Positions 1-8,708 of a stretch of DNA of 64,000 nucleotides are shown piece by piece. Each line of letters opens with the position of its first letter. The stretch's first letter is position 1. Under the pieces are notes generated by a model that was not told the DNA's origin, did no database searches, and worked only from the letters and a program-made list of their open reading frames with translations. Source of the DNA: Acidovorax sp. NCPPB 3576 (GTDB lineage Bacteria > Pseudomonadota > Gammaproteobacteria > Burkholderiales > Burkholderiaceae_C); NCBI RefSeq assembly GCF_028473605.1, contig NZ_CP097267.1, forward strand, positions 186,001 through 250,000. The letters are read 5' to 3'. The translations under genes were made by a program, and so were the position numbers.

Positions 1-45
1 ACGTTGCGTATTTGGCGTCGAGCGTGCTGGCAAAGGAGACGTGCT

Positions 46-3000
46 GTGAACGCCCCCCTGCCCGAGCACATCCGCCGCGCCATTGAAACGGTCACGCTCG
101 AAGACAAATACGCCCTCGACCACGGACGTGCCTTCATGAGCGGCGTGCAGGCCCTGGTGCGCCTGCCCATGCTCCAGCGCCAGCGCGATGCGATCGCGGG
201 CCTGAACACCGCCGGCTTCATCAGCGGCTACCGCGGCAGCCCGCTGGGCACCTACGACCAGGCGCTGTGGGCGGCCAAGAAGCATCTGGCCAAGAACCAC
301 ATCGTGTTCCAGCCCGGCGTGAACGAAGAGCTGGGCGCCACGGCCGTGTGGGGCACGCAGCAGCTCGACCTGTACCCCACGACGAAGAAATACGACGGCG
401 TGTTCGGCATCTGGTACGGCAAGGGCCCGGGCGTGGACCGCTGCTCCGACGTGTTCAAGCACGCCAACATGGCCGGCACATCGAAGCACGGCGGCGTGAT
501 CGCCATCGCAGGCGACGACCACATCAGCAAGAGCAGCACCGCACCCCACCAGAGCGACCACATCTTCAAGGCCTGCGGCCTGCCGGTGTTCTTCCCCAGC
601 AGCGTGCAGGACATCCTGGACATGGGCCTGCATGCCTTCGCCATGAGCCGCTTCTCGGGCGTGTGGTCGGGCATGAAGACCATCCAGGAGGTGGTGGAGT
701 CCTCCAGCAGCATCTCGGTGGACCCGGACCGGGTGAAGATCGTCATGCCCGAGGACTTCGCCATGCCGCCCGGCGGCCTGCACATCCGCTGGCCCGACGC
801 GCCGCTGGAGCAGGAGGCGCGCCTCATGGACTACAAGTGGTATGCGGCGCTGGCGTACATCCGCGCCAACAAGCTCAATTACAACGTGATCCAGGGCCCG
901 CAGGACCGCTTCGGCATCATCGCGAGCGGCAAGGCGTACAACGACACGCGCCAGGCGCTCATCGACCTGGGGCTGGAGGACGACGTCTGCCGCCAGCTGG
1001 GCATCCGCCTGCACAAGGTGAACGTGGTGTGGCCGCTGGAGGCCACCATCACCCGCGACTTCGCGCAAGGCCTGCAGGAGATCCTGGTGGTGGAGGAAAA
1101 GCGCCAGGTCATCGAATACCAGATCAAGGAAGAGCTCTACAACTGGCGCGCCGACGTGCGCCCCAACGTGCTGGGCAAGTTCGACGAGGTGGAGGGCGAC
1201 AACTCCGGCGGCGAGTGGAGCATGCCCAACCCGAGCCAGAACTGGCTGCTGCGCCCGAAGGCCGACCTGACGCCCGCCATCATCGCGCGCGCCATCGCCA
1301 AGCGCCTCAAAAAGCTGGGCGTGCCGGCCGACATCGTGGCCCGCATGGACGCGCGCCTGTCGGTGATCGATGCGCGCGAGCGCGGCCTGGCCGAATCCAA
1401 GGTGGACACGGGCGACCGCACGCCGTGGTTCTGCAGCGGCTGCCCGCACAACACCAGCACCCGCGTGCCCGAGGGATCGCGCGCGGTGGCCGGCATCGGC
1501 TGCCACTACATGGTCAACTGGATGCCCGACCGCAACACGTCCACCTTCACGCAGATGGGCGGCGAGGGCGTGACCTGGGTGGGCCAGCAGCCCTTCACCA
1601 CGGAAAAGCACGTGTTCGCCAATCTGGGCGACGGCACCTACTTCCACAGCGGGCTGCTGGCCATCCGCCAGAGCATCGCGGCAGGCACCAACATCACCTA
1701 CAAGGTGCTCTACAACGACGCCGTCGCCATGACCGGCGGCCAGCAGGTGGGCGAGCGGCCCGAGGGGCACTCGGTGCTGCAGATCATGGCCAGCCTGAAG
1801 GCCGAGGGCATCGCCAAGCTGGTGATCGTGACCGACGAGCCGGCAAAGTACGACGGCGTGGCGCTGGCCGACGGCGTGACGGTGCACCACCGCGACGAAC
1901 TGGACAAGATCCAGCGCGAGTTCCGCGAGATCGCCGGCTGCACGGCCATCATCTACGACCAGACCTGCGCGACCGAAAAGCGCCGCCGCAGAAAGCGCGG
2001 CACGATGGCCGCGCCCACGAAAACCGTGGTCATCAACGAGCTGGTGTGCGAGGGCTGCGGCGACTGCTCGGTGCAGTCCAACTGCCTGTCGGTGGAGCCG
2101 CTGGAGACCGAGTTCGGCCGCAAGCGCCGCATCAACCAGAGCACCTGCAACAAGGACTACTCGTGCGTGAAGGGCTTTTGCCCGAGCTTCGTCACCGTCG
2201 AGGGCGGCACGCTGAAAAAACCCAAGAAGGAAAAGAAGGGCGACCTCTCCGCGCTGCCCCCCATTCCCGAGCCGGTGCTGCCCGTGGCCGAGAGCGCCTG
2301 GGGCATCGTCGTGGCCGGCGTGGGCGGCACGGGCGTGATCACCATCGGCTCGCTGCTGGGCATGGCCGCGCACCTGGAAGGCAAGGGCGTCATCACGCAG
2401 GACGCGGCGGGGCTGGCGCAAAAGGGCGGCGCCACCTGGAGCCACATCCAGATCGCCAACCGGCCGGACGCCATCTACACCACGAAGGTGGACACGGCCA
2501 AGGCCGACCTCATCATCGGCTGCGATTCCATCGTCGCCTCGCACAAGACCACCATGGCCGCGATGCAGCCGGGCCGCACCTTCGTGGCGCTCAACACCCA
2601 CGGCTCGCCCACCGCGTCGTTCGTGCACAACCCGGACTGGCAGTTTCCGGGCACCGATTGCGACACGGCCATCGCCTCCGCCGTGGGCGAGGACCTGCTG
2701 GCCAGCTTCGATGCCGAGGAAGTCGCCATGCAGATGCTGGGCGACAGCATCTACACCAACCCGCTGATGCTGGGCTACACCTGGCAAAAGGGCCGCGTGC
2801 CGCTGTCGCATGCCGCGCTCATGCGCGCCATGGAGCTGAACGGCGTGCAGGTGGACAACAACAAGGCCGCCTTCGAATGGGGCCGCCGCTGCGCGCATGA
2901 CCTGGCCGCCGTGCAGGCCCTGTTCAAGGCCGCGCAGGTGATCCAGTTCGTCAAGAAGCCGGGCCTGGCGGAACTGGTCGCCAAGCGCGAGCAGTTCCTC

Positions 3001-3618
3001 ACGGGCTACCAGAACGCGGCCTACGCGGCCGAGTACAAGGCCTTCGTGGAGAAGGTGCAGGCCGCCGAGGCGCGCACGGGCGGCAAGGGCACCCGCCTGT
3101 CCGAGGCCGTGGCCCGCTACCTGTTCAAGCTGATGGCGTACAAGGACGAGTACGAAGTCGCGCGCCTGCACACCGACGCGGCGTTCACCGCCAAGATCGA
3201 GGGCATGTTCGAAGGCGACTACAAGCTGGTGCACCACCTGGCGCCCCCGCTGACCGCGCGCAAGAACGACAAGGGCGAGTTGCTCAAGCAGCCGTTCGGC
3301 CCCTGGATGCGCAAGGCCTTCGGCGTGCTCGCCAAGCTGAAAGGCCTGCGCGGCACCGCGCTCGATCCGTTCGGCCGCACCGAGGAGCGCCGCACCGAGC
3401 GCGCCCTGATCGCCGAGTACCGCGCCTGCATCGACGAACTGCTGGCCGGCCTGACCGCCGACAACCTGCCGCTGGCCGCCGACATTGCCCGCATCCCCGA
3501 GGACATCCGCGGCTACGGCCACGTGAAGGAGCGCCACCTGAAGGCCGCCCGTGCCAAGTGGACGGTGCTGATGAACCAGTGGCGCCATCCGCAGGAGGCG
3601 CTGCGCCAGACGGCCTGA
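46..3618 (+). CDS. indolepyruvate ferredoxin oxidoreductase, fused alpha/beta subunits
   Basis: Oxidatively decarboxylates aryl pyruvates such as indolepyruvate to aryl-acetyl-CoA using thiamine diphosphate and ferredoxin. At about 1190 residues it is the fused, long form seen in proteobacteria. The N-terminal part is the pyruvate:ferredoxin oxidoreductase-like core (GYRGSPLG near the start), the middle carries the TPP-binding region with CSGCPHNTSTR and the GDGTYFHSG stretch, followed by cysteine clusters CEGCGDCSVQSNC and CNKDYSCVKGFC, then the C-terminal gamma domain beginning VVAGVGGTGVI. GTG at 46 is chosen because AAAGGAG lies 8 bases upstream; the open frame continues to the window edge but without a better start. 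Monocistronic as far as visible. Function of the family is well established; the physiological substrate here is inferred. Confidence 0.93.
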   Translation: MNAPLPEHIRRAIETVTLEDKYALDHGRAFMSGVQALVRLPMLQRQRDAIAGLNTAGFISGYRGSPLGTYDQALWAAKKHLAKNHIVFQPGVNEELGATAVWGTQQLDLYPTTKKYDGVFGIWYGKGPGVDRCSDVFKHANMAGTSKHGGVIAIAGDDHISKSSTAPHQSDHIFKACGLPVFFPSSVQDILDMGLHAFAMSRFSGVWSGMKTIQEVVESSSSISVDPDRVKIVMPEDFAMPPGGLHIRWPDAPLEQEARLMDYKWYAALAYIRANKLNYNVIQGPQDRFGIIASGKAYNDTRQALIDLGLEDDVCRQLGIRLHKVNVVWPLEATITRDFAQGLQEILVVEEKRQVIEYQIKEELYNWRADVRPNVLGKFDEVEGDNSGGEWSMPNPSQNWLLRPKADLTPAIIARAIAKRLKKLGVPADIVARMDARLSVIDARERGLAESKVDTGDRTPWFCSGCPHNTSTRVPEGSRAVAGIGCHYMVNWMPDRNTSTFTQMGGEGVTWVGQQPFTTEKHVFANLGDGTYFHSGLLAIRQSIAAGTNITYKVLYNDAVAMTGGQQVGERPEGHSVLQIMASLKAEGIAKLVIVTDEPAKYDGVALADGVTVHHRDELDKIQREFREIAGCTAIIYDQTCATEKRRRRKRGTMAAPTKTVVINELVCEGCGDCSVQSNCLSVEPLETEFGRKRRINQSTCNKDYSCVKGFCPSFVTVEGGTLKKPKKEKKGDLSALPPIPEPVLPVAESAWGIVVAGVGGTGVITIGSLLGMAAHLEGKGVITQDAAGLAQKGGATWSHIQIANRPDAIYTTKVDTAKADLIIGCDSIVASHKTTMAAMQPGRTFVALNTHGSPTASFVHNPDWQFPGTDCDTAIASAVGEDLLASFDAEEVAMQMLGDSIYTNPLMLGYTWQKGRVPLSHAALMRAMELNGVQVDNNKAAFEWGRRCAHDLAAVQALFKAAQVIQFVKKPGLAELVAKREQFLTGYQNAAYAAEYKAFVEKVQAAEARTGGKGTRLSEAVARYLFKLMAYKDEYEVARLHTDAAFTAKIEGMFEGDYKLVHHLAPPLTARKNDKGELLKQPFGPWMRKAFGVLAKLKGLRGTALDPFGRTEERRTERALIAEYRACIDELLAGLTADNLPLAADIARIPEDIRGYGHVKERHLKAARAKWTVLMNQWRHPQEALRQTA

Positions 3619-3661
3619 GGGGAACAAGACGACCTTTCCATCGCCCGGGGTGATGGAAAGG

Positions 3662-3719
3662 TTTGCTGCTAAATATGTAGCTATGTGCCCTAGTATTTAT
3701 TGCGCTGGGCGGCTTTTTT
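3662..3719 (+). repeat. dispersed intergenic repeat, copy A
   Basis: Contains the GCTATGTGCCCTAGTATTTA core and TTGCGCTGGGCGGC followed by a T run. It matches other copies in this window near 16962, 46411, 50616, 61148 and 63438. It lies just downstream of the indolepyruvate oxidoreductase gene and may act as its terminator because of the final T tract. Confidence 0.7.
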
Positions 3720-3796
3720 ATACCCCATCCAAGGCGGGACCATGTGGCAGCCTCGCCGCGCCAAGACCCCCGCGGGCGCGGGTTTGGCATGGGCGT

Positions 3797-3856
3797 GGCA
3801 ACGCACGCTCGATCCCGTGATCGAACCTGCGTCCTCCCGGCCCGATGCCCGGAGGT
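3797..3856 (+). pseudogene. fragment of a third copy of the secreted paralogue
   Basis: This short stretch aligns base by base with the interior of the genes starting at 3948 and 4665 (for example GCAACGC-CGC, then CCTGCGTNCTCCCG, then CCCGATGCCCGGAGG). No open frame survives around it. It shows the family was present in at least three tandem copies, one of which has been deleted down to about 60 bases. Confidence 0.7.
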
Positions 3857-3893
3857 GACGATGCGCTGGGATGGATGTGGTGGTTGAGGGGCG

Positions 3894-3947
3894 GCTCCCT
3901 TTGCGGTCTGCCTTATAGTGCCGTCCCCATCAAAGAAGCGTCGGACC
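3894..3947 (+). promoter_or_regulatory. duplicated leader/promoter of paralogue 1
   Basis: The segment GGCTCCCTTTGCGGTCTG...TATAGTGCCG...AAGAAGCGTCGGACC is repeated nearly unchanged before the second paralogue at 4611-4664. TATAGT at 3914-3919 is a good -10-like hexamer; no strong -35 is apparent, so an activator may be needed. The conservation of the non-coding leader shows the duplication unit included the promoter. Confidence 0.45.
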
Positions 3948-4541
3948 ATGCCCACCATTGCACGCCGCATCCCTGCCAGCCTTGCGCTGGCATTCGCCTT
4001 GACTGCTGCATTGCCTACGACTGCGGCCGTGCCCCCTGCGCAAGGGGTATCTGCTCCGCAGCGCGTGCCCTATCCCGCGATCGACCCTGCGTTCTCCCGG
4101 CCCGATGGCCGGCGGATGCCCAGCCGGGCCACGCTGCGGGCGTTTCTGGTCGAGTTGGAGCAAACCAAGCAGGTGAATGCTTTCTGCTTCGTTCAACAGT
4201 CAGTCAAGCAGCGTCCTGATGAAAAAGGTGAGAGCGTGGTATGGATGATCTGGCATGAATGGGCGACCATCCAGGATGTCAATACCGTGCGACACGGGCA
4301 ACGCTATGAACCAGACCCTGCTCTGGATGACGCTACGAGAGGGCGTTCGATGGCGTCTGCCAGCGGCATCGTGAACATCAAGACCGATGTCGTCCCGACC
4401 GAAGAAGACATACGCGGCAGCACTTCTCTTGTCAGCCGTCCCTGGGCTGATCGCTTGCTCATGCAGTGCAAGCGCGTAGGCACCCAGGTGCGGATTGCGG
4501 CGTTCAAGCCGCCTGTGCCTCGCCATAGCGGAAGCTCCTGA
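3948..4541 (+). CDS. secreted protein of unknown function, tandem paralogue 1
   Basis: Encodes 197 residues with a clear signal peptide (MPTIARRIPASLALAFALTA..., cleavage after ...TTAA). Start ATG 3948 is used because the alignment with paralogue 2 begins here. Two cysteines are conserved between copies (AFCFVQ and LLMQCKRVG), as are DIKTDVVPT-like and LVSRPW blocks, suggesting a disulfide-bonded periplasmic fold. It is followed by paralogue 2 and then by a peptidoglycan-hydrolase-like gene. No family is recognised. A role as a periplasmic immunity-type protein is possible from context but unproven. Confidence 0.8.
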   Translation: MPTIARRIPASLALAFALTAALPTTAAVPPAQGVSAPQRVPYPAIDPAFSRPDGRRMPSRATLRAFLVELEQTKQVNAFCFVQQSVKQRPDEKGESVVWMIWHEWATIQDVNTVRHGQRYEPDPALDDATRGRSMASASGIVNIKTDVVPTEEDIRGSTSLVSRPWADRLLMQCKRVGTQVRIAAFKPPVPRHSGSS

Positions 4542-4610
4542 AACATAGCAAGCTCCCCAAAGAAATCCACGGCATGCCAGCCAAAAGGCTGGGAAGGCCA
4601 ATGCCCCATG

Positions 4611-4664
4611 GCTCCCTTTGCGGTCTGTCTTATAGTGCCGTTCCCATCAAGAAGCGTCGGACCA
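4611..4664 (+). promoter_or_regulatory. duplicated leader/promoter of paralogue 2
   Basis: Near copy of the leader at 3894-3947, with TATAGT at 4631-4636. Shows that each paralogue carries its own promoter. Confidence 0.45.
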
Positions 4665-5246
4665 ATGCCCACCATTGAACGCATCATCCCTGCCAGCCTT
4701 GCGCTGGCATTCGCCCTGGCTGCCGCATTGCCTGCGACTGCGGCCGCGCCCCCTGTTCAAACGGTATCCGCTCCGCAACGCGCGCCCTATCCCGCGATCG
4801 ACCCTGCGTTCTCCCGACCCGATGCCCGGAGGATGCCAAGCCGGGCCACGCTGCGGGCGTTCCTGACCGAAATGAAGAGCTATCGGCAGGCGAACACATT
4901 CTGTTTTGTGCAGCGGAAGCTGGATCGGCCCGATACCGCAGAGCCAGGTACGAGCGTGCTGTCCATGATCTGGTACGAAGGCGAGTCCATCCATCGAATC
5001 AATCGTTTGAGGGTTGGGCAAAGCTATGTGCTTGGCACTATGGATCCGGAGACTGAAGGGCGGATGCTGGCCCACGCCACCGGCACCGTGGATATCAAGA
5101 CCGATGTCGTTCCGACCGATGCGGATATCGGTACCAGCACCTTTCTCGTAAGCCGACCCTGGGTTGATCACATGTTCGCGCAATGCAAGCGCGTAGGCGC
5201 CCAAGTGCGGATTCCTGTGTTCAAGCCGCCCGCGCCATCGCAATAG
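4665..5246 (+). CDS. secreted protein of unknown function, tandem paralogue 2
   Basis: Encodes 193 residues, clearly homologous over its whole length to the product of the gene at 3948: same signal peptide start (MPTIERIIPASLALAFALAA), same YPAIDPAFSRPD and RMPSRATLRAFL blocks, same two cysteines, and the same C-terminal QVRIPVFKPP. The central segment is the most diverged, as seen in recognition proteins under diversifying selection, though that is an inference. The 41-base gap to the next gene suggests co-transcription with it. Confidence 0.82.
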   Translation: MPTIERIIPASLALAFALAAALPATAAAPPVQTVSAPQRAPYPAIDPAFSRPDARRMPSRATLRAFLTEMKSYRQANTFCFVQRKLDRPDTAEPGTSVLSMIWYEGESIHRINRLRVGQSYVLGTMDPETEGRMLAHATGTVDIKTDVVPTDADIGTSTFLVSRPWVDHMFAQCKRVGAQVRIPVFKPPAPSQ

Positions 5247-5287
5247 TTCCTAAAACACACAACCTGTCTCCAAGGGGGAGGACTGAC

Positions 5288-6139
5288 ATGGCAAACGCCA
5301 TCCTGAAATACACCCACGGCAATCCCGTGCCCGCGATGGTTGCCCTCGTAGAGGGCAACGTATTACGTGTCAAACTCGAAGCCATCGACAAGCGCTACAC
5401 GCTGGTTGCTGTGAGTGATTACCCGAATGTGCTGGAAGTCACCAGTAACACGCACAACAGCCGGGCGGACTCCTGGGCTTTCGCTGTCACGGCGCGCAGC
5501 GCGGGCAATGCCAAGCTGATGCTGAGATCGGAGCGTGGCGCGGGCATGTCGGCGCTGACGGTAACGCCTGCATTGGTGAGCATCACGGTCCGGAAGCCAG
5601 TGAGCCTGCCTGATCCGGAATCCGATGCGGGGCTGCTGGTGAGGCTTTTTCTCGTGGAGATGCCTGCGCCGCAAGAATGGGCGGGTGCTGGAATCAGTGG
5701 TCCTGATGCCGCCATAGAGGGCATGCGCATGATGCGCCGCGTTATTGCCAATCGGCTTGATTCTGGTAGTGCAAAAGAGTTCATGGCGGCGGGCGCGCGG
5801 AACATCCGGGGTATCGTGACCGCGAGCGACCGGGGCAACGTGCAGTTTGCCGGTTTCGCAAATTACCCCCGCATTGCCAATAAGAAGCAGGATTTAATTG
5901 AAGCCCGGATGGCCATCGTCAACGATGCTACCAATACATGGCATGCGAAATATCTGGCGTTCTACGAAGCTGCACTCACTGCTGCCACCGAACCGCTACC
6001 GTCCGATCCCAGTCCTACTGGACTTTTTGCATGGCGGACCGATGATTCCGGAGCACCGTCTCCCGAATTCGTGGAGTTCAAAACCCTGGGCGGTAACACC
6101 TTTTATACCCACAAGCGCCTGCGCCTTCCTGGCCGCTGA
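5288..6139 (+). CDS. putative cell-wall-hydrolase-like protein with N-terminal Ig-like region
   Basis: 283 residues starting at ATG 5288, preceded by the strong ribosome site GGGGGAGGA. No signal peptide. Residues ~1-105 look like a beta-rich Ig/BIG-type module. Residues ~115-283 resemble the SleB-type hydrolase fold in layout: a helix with 'RRVIANRLDSGS', then 'GIVTASDRGNVQFAGFANYP', a second helical stretch and a terminal 'FKTLGGNTFYTH'. The acidic residue and aromatic pattern fit a peptidoglycan hydrolase, but similarity is read by eye. Lack of a signal sequence plus two secreted paralogues immediately upstream would fit an exported effector with periplasmic partner proteins. Unproven. Confidence 0.6.
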   Translation: MANAILKYTHGNPVPAMVALVEGNVLRVKLEAIDKRYTLVAVSDYPNVLEVTSNTHNSRADSWAFAVTARSAGNAKLMLRSERGAGMSALTVTPALVSITVRKPVSLPDPESDAGLLVRLFLVEMPAPQEWAGAGISGPDAAIEGMRMMRRVIANRLDSGSAKEFMAAGARNIRGIVTASDRGNVQFAGFANYPRIANKKQDLIEARMAIVNDATNTWHAKYLAFYEAALTAATEPLPSDPSPTGLFAWRTDDSGAPSPEFVEFKTLGGNTFYTHKRLRLPGR

Positions 6140-6384
6140 GGCAACCCTGCCGCGTGCTGGCGAAGGCCATCCCTCCGGCCACTGTCCGTACAACGCGAAT
6201 ACCGACATTGAAGCGTTCTCCTTGTGGAGCCCGCTCCCAGGCCAAGACCTGAGCCCACACGGGTCTTGGCCTGGAGGCGCAGAAAGGCGCCGCATACAAT
6301 CGCCCGTTGCCCTCCCGGCTGGCGCCGCGTCGCGCCGTGGGCGGGTGTCTGAAACGACCATCCATTTGAATGGAGCCTGTTGCC

Positions 6385-6720
6385 GTGTTTATTTCTTCCG
6401 CTTTCGCCCAGACCGCCCCTGCCGCCGCTACCGGTGGCACGGACATCATGTCCTCCCTGACGGGCATGCTCCCGCTGGTGCTGATGTTCGTGGTCCTGTA
6501 CTTCGTCATGATCCGCCCCCAGATGAAGCGCCAGAAAGAGCATCGCAGCATGATCGAAGCCATCGCCAAGGGCGATGAGGTGGCCACCGCCGGCGGCATC
6601 GTCGGCAAGGTCACGCGCCTGTCCGAAGGGTTCCTGCACATCGAGATCGCCTCCGGCGTGGAAGTGCAGATCCAGCGCAGCGCCGTGGCGCAGGTCCTGC
6701 CCAAGGGCACGGTCAAGTAA
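6385..6720 (+). CDS. yajC: preprotein translocase subunit YajC
   Basis: Small single-span inner-membrane protein that associates with SecDF and aids Sec-dependent export. The membrane segment MLPLVLMFVVLYFVMIRPQM followed by KRQKEH and GDEVATAGGIVGKV is diagnostic. I prefer GTG 6385 (giving FISSAFAQ at the N-terminus, with GGAG 9 bases upstream) to ATG 6370, which lacks a ribosome site. First gene of yajC-secD-secF; tgt/queA genes often found upstream are absent here. Confidence 0.93.
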   Translation: MFISSAFAQTAPAAATGGTDIMSSLTGMLPLVLMFVVLYFVMIRPQMKRQKEHRSMIEAIAKGDEVATAGGIVGKVTRLSEGFLHIEIASGVEVQIQRSAVAQVLPKGTVK

Positions 6721-6803
6721 GTCAACGCAATGGCGCGAGCCGTTCCGATCTGGCGGCCGGCCCTGCGGGCCTGCGCCGCGACCTGAGAGTTAAGAGCGCG
6801 ATC

Positions 6804-8696
6804 ATGAACCGTTACCCGGTCTGGAAGTACGCGATCCTCGTGATCGCGCTGCTGGTGGGGGCCCTGTACACCCTGCCCAATTTCTTTGGCGAGGCCCCTG
6901 CCGTGCAGGTGTCGTCCGCCAAGGCGACGCTGAAGGTCGATGCCGCCGTGCAGCGCCGCGTCGAAGAGGCCCTGAAGGCCGCGGGCGTCGTGCCCGATGC
7001 CGTGAGCTTCGATGGCAATTCGGTGCGTGCGCGCTTCGACTCGCCCGACAACCAGCTCAAGGCCAAGGATGCGATCCAGAAGGCCCTGGTGCCCGATCCG
7101 GCCGACCCGCCGTACATCGTCGCGCTGAACCTCGTCTCGCGCTCCCCCGAGTGGCTCAGCGCGCTGCATGCGCGCCCCATGTACCTGGGGCTGGACCTGC
7201 GCGGCGGCGTGCACTTCATGCTGCAGGTGGACATGCAGGCGGCCCTCACCAAGAAGGCCGAATCGCTCGCCGGCGACCTGCGCACCACGCTGCGCGACAA
7301 GAACATCCGCCACGGCGGCATCAGCCGCGACGGCCAGGCGGTGGACATCCGCCTGCGCGACGAGGCGACCGCCACGGCCGCGCGCAACGTGATCACCGAC
7401 CAGTTTCCCGACCTGGTGGCCACCAGCAGCCCCGACGGCCAGGGCGTGCGCGTGCGCGCCACCATCAAGCCCGAGGCGCTGCGCAAGGTGCAGGACCAGG
7501 CGCTCAAGCAGAACATGACCACGCTGCACAACCGGATCAACGAACTCGGCGTGGCCGAGCCCGTGATCCAGCAGCAGGGCCTGGACCGCATCGTGGTGCA
7601 GCTGCCCGGCGTGCAGGACACCGCCAAGGCCAAGGACATCCTGGGCCGCACCGCCACGCTGGAAGTGCGCATGGTCGATGAAAGCGCCGAGGCGCGCTCG
7701 GCCGAACTGGGCTCCGGCCCCGTGCCCTTCGGCGACGAGAAATACCTGGACCGCAACGGCCAGTCCGTCATCGTCAAGAAGCAGGTCATCCTCACGGGCG
7801 AGAACCTCACCGACGCGCAGCCCGGCTTCGACGGCCAGACGCAGGAGCCCACGGTCAACCTCACGCTTGACGCCAAGGGCGCCCGCATCTTCAAGGACAT
7901 CACCCGCGAGAACGTGGGCAAGCGCATGGCCATCGTCCTGTTCGAAAAGGGCAAGGGCGAAGTGGTCACGGCCCCCGTGATCCGCAGCGAGATCAGCGGC
8001 GGCCGGGTGCAGATCTCCGGCCGCATGACCACGGCCGAGGCCAACGACACCTCGCTGCTGCTGCGCGCCGGCTCGCTGGCCGCGCCCATGGACATCATCG
8101 AGGAATACACCATCGGCCCGAGCCTGGGCGCCGACAACATCGAGCGCGGCATCCACAGCGTGGTGTGGGGCTTCGTGGCGATCTCGGTCTTCATGTGCAT
8201 CTACTACGCGCTGTTCGGCGTGATCTCCTCGATCGCGCTGTCGGTGAACGTGCTGATGCTGCTGGCCATCCTGTCGATGCTGCAGGCCACCCTGACCTTG
8301 CCCGGCATCGCCGCCATGGCGCTGGCCCTGGGCGTGGCCATCGACTCCAACGTGCTGATCAACGAGCGCATCCGCGAGGAACTGCGCGCCGGCGTGTCGC
8401 CGCAGGCGGCCATCCATGCGGGCTACGAGCGCGCCTGGGCGACGATTCTCGACTCCAACGTGACCACGCTGATCGCAGGTCTCGCGCTGCTGGCCTTCGG
8501 CTCCGGCCCGGTGCGCGGCTTCGCCGTGGTGCACTGCATCGGCATCCTGACCAGCATGTTCTCGGCCGTGTTCTTCTCGCGCGGCCTGGTCAACCTCTGG
8601 TACGGCCGCAAGAAAAAGCTCAAGAGCGTGTCCATCGGACAGGTGTGGAAGCCCGAACCCGACAGCACCGCATCCGCCGTGGTCAAGTCCAACTGA
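6804..8696 (+). CDS. secD: protein translocase subunit SecD
   Basis: Inner-membrane component that, with SecF, uses the proton gradient to pull exported proteins through SecYEG. 630 residues: one N-terminal membrane span (YAILVIALLVGALYTLPNFF), the P1 periplasmic domain beginning after GLDLRGGVHFML (the D1 motif), then five C-terminal spans with the D4 region AMALALGVAIDSNVLINERIREE. Lies 83 bases after yajC and 12 bases before secF, a classic operon. Confidence 0.97.
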   Translation: MNRYPVWKYAILVIALLVGALYTLPNFFGEAPAVQVSSAKATLKVDAAVQRRVEEALKAAGVVPDAVSFDGNSVRARFDSPDNQLKAKDAIQKALVPDPADPPYIVALNLVSRSPEWLSALHARPMYLGLDLRGGVHFMLQVDMQAALTKKAESLAGDLRTTLRDKNIRHGGISRDGQAVDIRLRDEATATAARNVITDQFPDLVATSSPDGQGVRVRATIKPEALRKVQDQALKQNMTTLHNRINELGVAEPVIQQQGLDRIVVQLPGVQDTAKAKDILGRTATLEVRMVDESAEARSAELGSGPVPFGDEKYLDRNGQSVIVKKQVILTGENLTDAQPGFDGQTQEPTVNLTLDAKGARIFKDITRENVGKRMAIVLFEKGKGEVVTAPVIRSEISGGRVQISGRMTTAEANDTSLLLRAGSLAAPMDIIEEYTIGPSLGADNIERGIHSVVWGFVAISVFMCIYYALFGVISSIALSVNVLMLLAILSMLQATLTLPGIAAMALALGVAIDSNVLINERIREELRAGVSPQAAIHAGYERAWATILDSNVTTLIAGLALLAFGSGPVRGFAVVHCIGILTSMFSAVFFSRGLVNLWYGRKKKLKSVSIGQVWKPEPDSTASAVVKSN

Positions 8697-8708
8697 AGGA
8701 GAGGGACC

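Larger units (their letters stand above)
3619..3947. other. intergenic region: dispersed repeat plus relic of a third paralogue
   Basis: No intact gene is seen. The left part holds a copy of the dispersed GCCCTAG-type intergenic repeat. The part around 3797-3856 is a decayed copy of the coding sequence that surrounds the 'YPAIDPAFSRPDARR' region of the two downstream paralogues, and the last ~50 bases are a leader/promoter segment that recurs almost unchanged before the second paralogue. Confidence 0.7.

Noticed and set aside
267..2900. An 877-codon open frame on the plus strand inside the indolepyruvate oxidoreductase gene
   Set aside because: Out-of-frame reading of a high-GC gene, Arg/Gly/Pro/His-rich, no ribosome site; the overlapping frame has all family motifs.
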